From an uncultured Pelagibacteraceae bacterium (lineage in GTDB: Bacteria; Pseudomonadota; Alphaproteobacteria; Pelagibacterales; Pelagibacteraceae), in NCBI GenBank assembly GCA_902522955.1, contig CABYXR010000006.1, positions 1 through 37,555 on the forward strand: 37,555 bases of DNA, in the 5' to 3' direction. Numbering within the stretch: position 1 is the first letter of the stretch; the number at the start of each line of letters is the position of its first letter. Position numbers and translations under genes: made by a program. Shown one piece after another: positions 7,619 to 15,020 of the stretch. Below the pieces are notes generated by a model. The model searched no databases, was not told the origin of the DNA, and saw only the letters and a list, made by a program, of their open reading frames with translations.

Positions 7619-9088
7619 ATGAAATCAAAAACTGTCTTTTTTTCAATATTATTAATTTTAATTTCAATAAGAAGTGCATCAGCAAATTTCTTCAATAACA
7701 TTACTGACTTAATAGAAAACAATTATGAAAGTCTTAGGTACGGTATATCTGTAGCTGATGTTAATAACGATGGCACTTATGAGTTTATAGTAGCTGGTTT
7801 TGGGAGTGAAAATTTAGCTTTGTCATACAAAAACAACAAACTAATAAATATTGTGGATGACACTAAGTTTACAGATAGAAAAAGTTTTACCATTGGGGTA
7901 GCTGCTTGCGATATCGACTCTGATGGATACGAAGAGATTTATTTTTTAAATACTGATACTTACAGTGGTGAAAAGAAATATTCCGATCGTTTAATAGATC
8001 TAAAAAATAATAAATTTTTTGATATTTTTGAACAAAAGAAAAATCAAATAGATTTAAACTTCACAGCAGGTCGTTCAGTTGTTTGTATAGATAGGAAAGG
8101 AAATGGAAAATATGGAATTTATGTTGCTAATTATGGCGGTCCAACAAGATTTTACGAGAAGTTTAAAGGAAAAATTAAAGATAGAGCGGCAGAGTTTGGT
8201 TTGGATAAAATAACCGGAGGAAGAGCAGTAGTAGCTGGTCATATATTATCAAACAATATTGATATTTTTGCAGCTAATGAAAGAGGTGTTAACTTTTTGT
8301 ACAAGAACGTTGATGGTACTTTTTATGATGTAGCATCCGTGTACAATGTTTTGGATCCTTATGAAAATGGAAGAGGTACTGCATTAAGCGATATTTTGTA
8401 CAGAGGTCAATTAGATATTGTTAGTGGAAATTGGGATGGAGAACATCGTATTTTTGTGAAAAAAGAAAACTCTTTTAAAGACATTGCCGATAATAATTTT
8501 AAAAGGCCATCTAAAATCCGAACAGTTATCACAGCTGATTTTGATAATGATGGATATGACGAAATATTTTTAAATAATATCGGCGAACCAAATAAATTAT
8601 TTAAAATTAGAAGTAGCGGAAAATTAGAGGAAATTGATATTACATCTAACTCTGAAGCAAATGGTCTTGGAACTGGTGCTGCTGTAACAGACATTGATAA
8701 CGATGGAATTTTAGAATTATTAATTGCACATGGAGAGACAGGAAATCAAATACTTACACTTTACAAAGCTAAAGTAAAAAAAGAGAATAATTATTTAAGA
8801 ATAAAAGCTTTAAATAAAAATGGAGCTCCAGCCAGAGGGGCAACAGTAACACTAACATCTAATTTAAGAAAACATTCTAAAACAATAGACTCTGGTTCAG
8901 GATATCTATGTCAAATGGAACCTGTTGCACATTATGGAATTAGAAATGGTGAAAAAGACTTTGAAATAAAAATCAAATGGACGAACGGAAAAATTAATAA
9001 TTACAAAATTCCTAGGATTGGAAAAACATATATTTTTCAAGAAAGTAAAATGTCAATTAATTCTAAAACTAGTTTAACAATAAAATAA
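7619..9088 (+). CDS. Secreted FG-GAP/VCBS-repeat protein with ASPIC/UnbV-type C-terminus
   Basis: 489 aa with an N-terminal signal peptide (hydrophobic about residues 5-17, cleavage probably after SASA near residue 22). Several calcium-loop-like DxDxDG repeats mark FG-GAP/VCBS beta-propeller blades: DVNNDG (47), DIDSDG (98), DFDNDG (about 310) and DIDNDG (about 358). The final roughly 100 residues (GAPARGATVTL, SGSGYL, HYGI, IKIKW) match the ASPIC/UnbV domain that often ends such proteins. It likely folds into an exported propeller that binds a ligand or surface partner. The biochemical role is unknown. It is last in the aceE-led cluster and converges with the next gene, 4 bases away. Confidence 0.78.
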   Translation: MKSKTVFFSILLILISIRSASANFFNNITDLIENNYESLRYGISVADVNNDGTYEFIVAGFGSENLALSYKNNKLINIVDDTKFTDRKSFTIGVAACDIDSDGYEEIYFLNTDTYSGEKKYSDRLIDLKNNKFFDIFEQKKNQIDLNFTAGRSVVCIDRKGNGKYGIYVANYGGPTRFYEKFKGKIKDRAAEFGLDKITGGRAVVAGHILSNNIDIFAANERGVNFLYKNVDGTFYDVASVYNVLDPYENGRGTALSDILYRGQLDIVSGNWDGEHRIFVKKENSFKDIADNNFKRPSKIRTVITADFDNDGYDEIFLNNIGEPNKLFKIRSSGKLEEIDITSNSEANGLGTGAAVTDIDNDGILELLIAHGETGNQILTLYKAKVKKENNYLRIKALNKNGAPARGATVTLTSNLRKHSKTIDSGSGYLCQMEPVAHYGIRNGEKDFEIKIKWTNGKINNYKIPRIGKTYIFQESKMSINSKTSLTIK

Positions 9089-9092
9089 TTAA

Positions 9093-9791
9093 TTATCTTG
9101 CCATTTTAATAAAAATATCGCCCATACCAATTTTCATTTCTTCTAATGGAATATCGTTTTTAAAAGCACAGAATCTGCCTGTAATTTCATTATCTTCTAT
9201 TTTTTTAATATCAGCTTTCTGACATTTTTTAGCTTCATAAAAAAGACCTATTACGAGTTTGCCATCAACCACAAATACTTCTTCGTCATTTAATTTTTGC
9301 TGTTTACAAAAATAATTCCTATTAACTTCCTTAGGGAAATCTTTTTTTAAACAAGGATTATTAATTAATAAAACGTCGATTTTTTTAGAACCGTCTTTGA
9401 ATTTATGTTTTATCTTTTTTACTTTTGTATAATTCATAAGATCACAAGAGCAGGGCCAACAACATCTATAAAGTTCACCACAAATATTTTTTTGTGTTCT
9501 TAATTCTTTAACAAAAATATAATCAGGTTTTTCACCTGGGTTTATTAGCGACCCTGAAACAGGACAGTAAAGTTTATTATATTCTTTGAACTCCTCGTAA
9601 GTAAGATTTTGGTCTATTAAGTATTTAAAAAATCTTGGACCTGCAGCATTCCTATTACTGTCTGGAAATATTTTAGACCAGTTTTTAACAAGGTTCTCAT
9701 AATAAAATTTTTTTTGTTGAAAATTTACTTCTGAGTTAGCTGATGAGAAGTGAATTAATATTAAAAATAATACTTTTAAAAAAAATTTCAT
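9093..9791 (-). CDS. Cys-rich secreted protein, unknown function
   Basis: 232 aa with a clear signal peptide (hydrophobic residues 3-15, cleavage near SANS, residues 17-20). The mature part has ten cysteines: C76, C104, C110, C111, C114, C116, C147, C162, C190 and C208. The core cluster CGELYRCCWPCSCDL (104-118) looks like a metal site or disulfide knot. The C-terminus has GMGDIFIKMAR. I do not recognise a family. A periplasmic location with this many cysteines would depend on Dsb-type oxidation; dsbB lies elsewhere in this window (23687), which is suggestive only. Confidence 0.7.
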   Translation of the reverse strand: MKFFLKVLFLILIHFSSANSEVNFQQKKFYYENLVKNWSKIFPDSNRNAAGPRFFKYLIDQNLTYEEFKEYNKLYCPVSGSLINPGEKPDYIFVKELRTQKNICGELYRCCWPCSCDLMNYTKVKKIKHKFKDGSKKIDVLLINNPCLKKDFPKEVNRNYFCKQQKLNDEEVFVVDGKLVIGLFYEAKKCQKADIKKIEDNEITGRFCAFKNDIPLEEMKIGMGDIFIKMAR

Positions 9792-9849
9792 GAATAAAAC
9801 TAAATTATTTTAGATTTATTTTCACTGCGGTTTTGTTGCTTAGCTAATA

Positions 9850-9999
9850 TCAATTTTTTCTTCTAATTTTTTTAATCCCACAATCTTTGCATTTTATCGT
9901 TTCAGTTGAACCGCCTGGTCCAAAACTATAATTAATATCAATTTTTTCGTATCTATGAATGCCGACTTTACAAAACAACAAATACAACCACTTAATCAT
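9850..9999 (-). CDS. Small zinc-ribbon-like protein, 49 aa
   Basis: Reverse-strand ORF starting MIKWLYLLFCKVGIHRYEKI. It has a Cys/His pair near the front (C10, H15) and a second pair CKDCG (C37, C40), followed by a basic tail KKIRRKN. CxxxxH plus CxxC with about 20 residues between, separated by SFGPGGST, is the layout of small treble-clef/zinc-ribbon proteins such as the DUF1660-like group; that family placement is tentative. The gene stands alone between the Cys-rich secreted protein gene and a divergent micro-ORF. Confidence 0.6.
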   Translation of the reverse strand: MIKWLYLLFCKVGIHRYEKIDINYSFGPGGSTETIKCKDCGIKKIRRKN

Positions 10000-10044
10000 A
10001 ATTATAACAAAAAGATTATTAATTATATATCAGGAGGTAATTAA

Positions 10045-10098
10045 ATGTCAGGTATTGAATTATTAATAGTTGTAGCTATTTTAGTTGCAATTTTTTAG
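10045..10098 (+). CDS. 17-residue hydrophobic micro-ORF behind a perfect Shine-Dalgarno
   Basis: The ORF encodes MSGIELLIVVAILVAIF. AGGAGGT at 10032-10038 sits six bases before the ATG, an ideal anti-16S match that most genes in this window lack. After the short MSGIE head the peptide is wholly hydrophobic and long enough to insert in or lie on a membrane. The stretch IELLIVVAI resembles the N-terminal helix of type IV pilins and also short hydrophobic type I toxins or TatA-like helices, but the pilin cleavage register (Glu at +5) is absent. The ORF is isolated: divergent from the zinc-ribbon gene and convergent with the TRAP permease. Function unknown. Confidence 0.5.
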   Translation: MSGIELLIVVAILVAIF

Positions 10099-10121
10099 TT
10101 AGTAAGAAAAAAAATATTTAT

Positions 10122-12470
10122 TTAGGTGCTTTTGCTAGGGGAGAATTTTTTTCCAAATTTAGAGTTTGAGTATCCAAATAAAAGCAATAGAAGTAACGCA
10201 AAAGGATAAACTAAGGATTTATTAGGTCTATCCGGATTTTCAATTTTAAAATTACTAATCACATCTCCCATTTGTAGTCCTAATTTTTTTGCCTTTCCTT
10301 TCCAATTTAATTGATCAACTGTTACTTGATTATTTTCATCGATTAAGGTTATACCAAACTCATCAAGTTTGAAGTTAGTTTGAAAACTGTCTTTCTCTAT
10401 AACAAACAATTTATATCTTTCACCATATTCTGTGAATCTCGTTACTTTAATATGTACCTCTTTTGTTGGGTCAAAAATTAATTCTTGTATCTTGCTTGAA
10501 GAGAGTTTTTGCTCGTTAAATTTTGGATAGAATTTACTCAAAACATAATCTGGAGCTAAAAAAGATAAAGATATAATTAAAAAAGCTATAGTTTCATACC
10601 ATCTTAACTTATTTATAAACCATTGTTGTGTTGCTGCCGTAAAAACCAAAATACCAATTAATGAAGTAATTATGACCAATAAACCTTGCCAAATACTATC
10701 TACACCGATTAATAAAAGCTCATGATTAAATAAAAAAACTATAGGCAAAATACCTGTTCTTAAACTGTACCAGATGGCTTGAAGCCCTGTTCTTAGTGGA
10801 TCGCCACCAGAAATAGCTGCGGCTGCATAAGATGCTAAACCAACCGGCGGTGTTACATCAGCCATCAATCCAAAGTAAAATACAAACAAGTGAACAGCTA
10901 TTAATGGAAAAATAAATCCTGAAGCATTTCCAACATCAACTAAAACTGTAGCCATTAATGATGCTACTACTACATAGTTTGCAGTTGTAGGTAGACCCAT
11001 TCCAAGCAATAAACAAAGTATAATTGTTAATAATATTAAAATTATTACATTGTCCTTTGCGATCGTCTCAATAACTATTATTAAATTAGTGCTAAGGCCT
11101 GTTGATCCTACGGCCCCTACAATTATTCCGGCTGTAGCGATTGCGATCCCTACCCCTACCATGTTAATTGCACCTTTTTGAAGACCAACAATTGTTTGAT
11201 TATACCATTCGATCAACCCAGTTTTAAAATCTGAATTTTTAATAACACGACTTATTAAGTTTACTAATATTAAAGATAACGTTGCGTAAAAGATGGAGAA
11301 ACCTGCTGTATATCGCATATAAACAAGTAAAAAAATTAAAACAAAAATTGGTATTAAAAAATGCAATCCAGATAAAAAAGTTTTCTTTAAATGCGGAACA
11401 TCAGCATCATCCATCCCCTTTAATCCTAATTTAAGTGCCTCTAAATGAGATATGTAAAATAAAGCGATATAGGAAATTATAGCTGGTAAAAAAGCATGTT
11501 TAACAACCTCAAAATAAGTAACGCCAATAAAGCTTGCCATAACAAATGCTGCTGCCCCCATGACTGGTGGCATTATTTGCCCATTAACTGATGAGGAAAC
11601 TTCAATAGCTCCTGCCTTTTCTTGGGAGAACCCAGTTTTTTTCATTATAGGAATAGTGAAAGTTCCCGTTGTTACAGTGTTTGCAATTGATGAACCAGAA
11701 ATCATCCCTGTCATCCCGGATCCTAAAATAGCAGCCTTGGCAGGTCCTCCTCGCATTTTCCCAACCATTGCAAAAGCTAAATCTAAAAAATATTTCCCTC
11801 CACCAGCAGTTTCCAACAAAGCTCCAAATAGTACGAATAAAAATATGAAATCAACTGAAACTCCTATTGGAATTCCAAATATTGCTTCTTGGTCAAACCA
11901 TTGAAATCCTACCAATCTTTTTACAGAAAGCCCTCCATGAGAAATAATATCAGGAGCATATTTTCCAAAATAAGAAAATAAGAGAAAACAAACTGCAATT
12001 ATAACTAAAGGTAGGCCTATAGCTCGCCTAGTCGCTTCTAATAAAATTAATATACCTGTGGCACCAATAATAAGTTCAACTGGAATTTTAAAACCGAATA
12101 TTTCTTTGACTAAAAGTATTCCACCTCTATTTACTAAATCATCATAAAAAAAATAAATATACAAACAACAAAAAGCAGCAGTTATACTTATTAGAATATC
12201 AAATACTGCTATCTTTTTTCCCCTAACTGTAGGAAAAATTAAAAAAGCTAAAATTAAAGCAAAACCTAAGTGGATAGCCCTTGCTGGTAAACCTTTGAAC
12301 ATTCCGAAATTAAACCAAAAAGGAAACGGTGAAGCATACCAAAGTTGAAAAAATGTCCAAAGTATTGCAATTCCCAAAACTATCTTTAAATGAACTCCAG
12401 ACAAATTTTTTGTTGGAGAAATATCTTCTTGAATTTTGTCTTTAATTTTACTTTGAATGTTTTGATTCAT
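10122..12470 (-). CDS. TRAP transporter fused permease (DctQ-DctM, TAXI type)
   Basis: Inner-membrane permease, 782 aa, combining the small four-helix DctQ-like unit (about the first 200 residues) and the large 12-helix DctM unit. The DctM motifs are visible: GSGMTGMISGSSIANTVTTG, VNGQIMPPVMGAAAFVMASF and LMADVTPPVGLASYAAAAIS. A soluble extension after about residue 660 (TRFTEYGERYKLFVIEKD onward) and a last hydrophobic segment resemble the DUF3394 tail of these fusions. It drives sodium- or proton-coupled uptake of the ligand bound by the TAXI receptor encoded upstream. An intrinsic terminator separates it from the receptor gene, so permease expression probably depends on read-through. Confidence 0.93.
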   Translation of the reverse strand: MNQNIQSKIKDKIQEDISPTKNLSGVHLKIVLGIAILWTFFQLWYASPFPFWFNFGMFKGLPARAIHLGFALILAFLIFPTVRGKKIAVFDILISITAAFCCLYIYFFYDDLVNRGGILLVKEIFGFKIPVELIIGATGILILLEATRRAIGLPLVIIAVCFLLFSYFGKYAPDIISHGGLSVKRLVGFQWFDQEAIFGIPIGVSVDFIFLFVLFGALLETAGGGKYFLDLAFAMVGKMRGGPAKAAILGSGMTGMISGSSIANTVTTGTFTIPIMKKTGFSQEKAGAIEVSSSVNGQIMPPVMGAAAFVMASFIGVTYFEVVKHAFLPAIISYIALFYISHLEALKLGLKGMDDADVPHLKKTFLSGLHFLIPIFVLIFLLVYMRYTAGFSIFYATLSLILVNLISRVIKNSDFKTGLIEWYNQTIVGLQKGAINMVGVGIAIATAGIIVGAVGSTGLSTNLIIVIETIAKDNVIILILLTIILCLLLGMGLPTTANYVVVASLMATVLVDVGNASGFIFPLIAVHLFVFYFGLMADVTPPVGLASYAAAAISGGDPLRTGLQAIWYSLRTGILPIVFLFNHELLLIGVDSIWQGLLVIITSLIGILVFTAATQQWFINKLRWYETIAFLIISLSFLAPDYVLSKFYPKFNEQKLSSSKIQELIFDPTKEVHIKVTRFTEYGERYKLFVIEKDSFQTNFKLDEFGITLIDENNQVTVDQLNWKGKAKKLGLQMGDVISNFKIENPDRPNKSLVYPFALLLLLLFGYSNSKFGKKFSPSKST

Positions 12471-12492
12471 TTTAGTTAGGATACCTTATTCT

Positions 12493-12525
12493 AAAAAAAA
12501 GGCCCAAAAAATATTGGGCCTTTTT
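12493..12525 (-). terminator. Intrinsic terminator between TAXI receptor and TRAP permease genes
   Basis: Read on the minus strand: GGCCCAA, a six-base loop, TTGGGCC, then a run of eight T. Flanking A/T bases lengthen the stem to about 12 bp. It lies between the stop of the receptor gene and the start of the permease gene. This would lower permease mRNA relative to receptor, a stoichiometry common for binding-protein transporters. Confidence 0.85.
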
Positions 12526-12546
12526 CAGTAAAACTAAAAAGTTAGA

Positions 12547-13551
12547 TTACATTAATCCAGCTTCTTTGTAGTACTTAATAGCACCTGGATGTAATGGAGC
12601 CGATAATCCATCAGCTATCATGTTTTTCTTTTCCAGAGGTCCAAACGCAGGATGTTGAGCTCTGAAATCATCAAAGTTTTCCATTACTGCTTTTGTTACT
12701 AAGTATACAAGCTCTTCAGAAACATCTGCACTTGTAACAACTGTGGCTTTTACACCAAACGTTGTAGCGTCTTTTTTCTGATTAGAGTAAGTTCCTTTTG
12801 GAATAACTGCTTTAGCATAATAATCTGCTCCATCAATTAAACCTTGAACTGGCGCTCCGGTTAAATTAATTGGGCTAGCTTTTGCTTTACATGTAGCTGC
12901 TTGCTCCATAGCGCCATTAGGAAATCCTACCGAATATCCAAATGCATCTATTTTACCGTCGCAAAGAGCTTTTACTTGTTCAGAAGAGGTAAGTTCAGTA
13001 GTTGCTTTGAACATGCTCATATCTGCTCCCATAGCTTTCATTAATTCTTCCATAGTTCCTCTTTGACCAGAACCTGGATTACCGATGTTTACCGTTTTTC
13101 CTTTTAGGCCTTTGAAATTTTTAATTCCGGATTTTTTACTTGCCCAAATTTGGAAAGGTTCGTTGTGAACAGAAAACACAGCTCTTAAATTACTAAATTG
13201 TTTTCCTTCCCATTTGCTTGAACCATTGTAAGCATGATACTGCCAGTCTGACTGTGCAACACCAAATTGAAACTCACCATCTTTGATTTGTCCAATATTG
13301 TAATTAGAACCACCTGTTGAAGGTGCAGTACATCTAAAAGCTTTAGCTGTACCTTTTTTTCTACCGTGATCAGCGCTTATTGCTGACTTATGTAACATTT
13401 TACAGATAGCGTTACCTGTTTGGAAATATACTCCTGTAGGTCCGCCTGTTCCTATTGTAAAGAACTCTGCTGATTTTGCGATTGAAGTAATAGGGCTTGA
13501 AAAAGCAAACATTACTAGTATCGCTGAAATCATTGATATCATTTTTTTCAT
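12547..13551 (-). CDS. TAXI-family TRAP transporter solute-binding protein
   Basis: Periplasmic receptor, 334 aa. A signal peptide covers about residues 1-28 (MKKMISMISAILVMFAFSS, cleavage after SAKSA-like residues). The mature start FFTIGTGGPTGVYFQTGNAI is the hallmark of TAXI proteins, and GKTVNIGNPGSGQRGTMEEL is a second conserved block. Known TAXI ligands include glutamate, 2-oxo acids and similar carboxylates; the ligand here is unknown. The gene has a G-rich ribosome-binding site (GGGGGAT before the ATG). It is followed by the terminator and the permease and preceded, 64 bases away, by an aminotransferase gene on the same strand. Confidence 0.93.
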   Translation of the reverse strand: MKKMISMISAILVMFAFSSPITSIAKSAEFFTIGTGGPTGVYFQTGNAICKMLHKSAISADHGRKKGTAKAFRCTAPSTGGSNYNIGQIKDGEFQFGVAQSDWQYHAYNGSSKWEGKQFSNLRAVFSVHNEPFQIWASKKSGIKNFKGLKGKTVNIGNPGSGQRGTMEELMKAMGADMSMFKATTELTSSEQVKALCDGKIDAFGYSVGFPNGAMEQAATCKAKASPINLTGAPVQGLIDGADYYAKAVIPKGTYSNQKKDATTFGVKATVVTSADVSEELVYLVTKAVMENFDDFRAQHPAFGPLEKKNMIADGLSAPLHPGAIKYYKEAGLM

Positions 13552-13615
13552 ATGATCCCCCGTTTGTTAATAAAATAATTTAACTATGGATAAGGACTAA
13601 CGTCAAAGAGAATCT

Positions 13616-14851
13616 TTATAAATTTTTAGCCCAATTTGATAATTTTTTGACACCTGCAACCACATTTGGGGCATACTCTTCTATAATCCTGTCTTCTAAT
13701 AATTTGCCGTTGGTATTCGAATTAAGAAATTTTTCTCCATCAAAGTCAATATAACATAATCTGGTTAACATCTTTTTAGGATTAAATCCAAATTCGGATG
13801 CTGGTAACATTGCTACTCCAGTTTGGTCTAATATTGTTTCACACAATTCAGTGGAATTTTTAAATTTTTTGTTAGGAAACTCAGGCATTAAGTAAAAAGC
13901 ACCTTGGGGTGGATTAATTAAAACTTTATTAGATTTCAAATGATTATAAACATAATTCCCAACTGATCTTAAAATATTTGTAGTTTTTTTTTTATATTCT
14001 GTAAAATCACCTTCATATGCCTTGACTGCAGCAAATTGAGCAGGGCTATTAACTGTTGAATAAGATTCACTTGCTAAAGTTTTAATATTTTCTAAAAGTC
14101 CTGAAAGTTTATTTGGCACTGCAAAAAAACCGACTCTCCATCCTCCCGCACCACACCATTTACTTAATCCTCCGCTAATAAATGTTCTTTCCGGATAATA
14201 TTCTGAAATTGACTCATACTTGTTGCAAAAAGTAAGATCTGTGTAAATTTCATCAGACAGAACAATTAGTTTATATTTTTTTGCCACCTTAGCGATTTCT
14301 TTTAAATTTTTACACATCGTTCCCGAAGGATTATTTGGTGAATTAAGAATAAATATTAAATTTTTTTTCTTAATAGACTTAATTTTATTTTCAAGTTGTT
14401 TTGCTGTTGGAAACCAATTATTTCCTCTTGAAGTTTGTATCCAATGTACTTTATTTCTTCCAATTATTGCTTGTGGTTCATAAGAAACCCAGCTTGGAGC
14501 TGATAAAATAATCTCTCCATTAAATGCAACATGCAGTAAAAGCATTGCCTCTTTTGAGCCTGGCGTAATAACGATATTTTCTTTTGAATAATTTACACCA
14601 GTTCTTTTTTTTAAATATTTTGAAATTGCATCTCTTAATCTATCAAGACCTTGTATAGGTAAATATTCTTTTCTATGAGCATTCTTTTTTAATGTATTAA
14701 CAATGCTATCTGGGACTGGAAAAGGTGATTGACCAAATCCAAATTGATAAACTTTTTTTCCATTACTAATAAGTTGTTTACACTTTTCATTTATCACTAA
14801 AGTTGATGACTGTTTAAGCTTTAAGATATTTTTTTTTGTTAGGTCTTTCAT
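13616..14851 (-). CDS. Class I/II pyridoxal-phosphate aminotransferase
   Basis: Fold-type I aminotransferase, 411 aa. Cofactor residues are visible: NSPNNPSG (170-177), SDEIYTDL with D200 and Y203, and the Schiff-base lysine K231 in SGGLSKWCGAGGWRVGF. This resembles aspartate/aromatic or alanine-type enzymes; substrate not assignable. It is transcribed ahead of the TAXI receptor and permease, which suggests, as inference, that the imported substrate or its product is an amino or 2-oxo acid. The start is an ATG at 14851; the 169-base gap to the divergent helicase gene must hold its promoter. Confidence 0.88.
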   Translation of the reverse strand: MKDLTKKNILKLKQSSTLVINEKCKQLISNGKKVYQFGFGQSPFPVPDSIVNTLKKNAHRKEYLPIQGLDRLRDAISKYLKKRTGVNYSKENIVITPGSKEAMLLLHVAFNGEIILSAPSWVSYEPQAIIGRNKVHWIQTSRGNNWFPTAKQLENKIKSIKKKNLIFILNSPNNPSGTMCKNLKEIAKVAKKYKLIVLSDEIYTDLTFCNKYESISEYYPERTFISGGLSKWCGAGGWRVGFFAVPNKLSGLLENIKTLASESYSTVNSPAQFAAVKAYEGDFTEYKKKTTNILRSVGNYVYNHLKSNKVLINPPQGAFYLMPEFPNKKFKNSTELCETILDQTGVAMLPASEFGFNPKKMLTRLCYIDFDGEKFLNSNTNGKLLEDRIIEEYAPNVVAGVKKLSNWAKNL

Positions 14852-14932
14852 AATAACTTTTTAATAAAAGCTATTTTTAACCATACGGGGACTAAGGGTT
14901 TTAAGTCAATTTAAATTTTAAAATTAGAACAT

Positions 14933-14961
14933 TTGACAAATTGATTCGGTCATGTTTTAAT
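14933..14961 (+). promoter_or_regulatory. Sigma-70 promoter for the helicase-carD cluster
   Basis: A perfect TTGACA (14933-14938), a 17-base spacer and TTTAAT (14956-14961). It predicts a transcript start near 14968 and a leader of about 50 bases to the helicase ATG. It is the strongest promoter match I noticed in the window. Confidence 0.65.
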
Positions 14962-15020
14962 CTTACTTTGTTCTCAACATTGGTCTATATATAGTATAAA
15001 AAAATTAGTCTAACACAAGA

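Noticed and set aside
7360-7722. 120-codon reverse ORF across the thioesterase and the next gene
   Set aside because: Overlaps two supported genes in antisense, with no coding evidence of its own.
10045-10098. Reading the 17-codon ORF as a true type IV pilin start
   Set aside because: The IELLIVVAI match is real, but the Gly-to-Glu spacing is wrong for prepilin peptidase and no pilin body follows.
11560-11904. 114-codon forward ORF inside the TRAP permease gene
   Set aside because: Antisense to the conserved DctM motifs; Pro/Ile-rich translation is typical of reversed membrane-protein codons.
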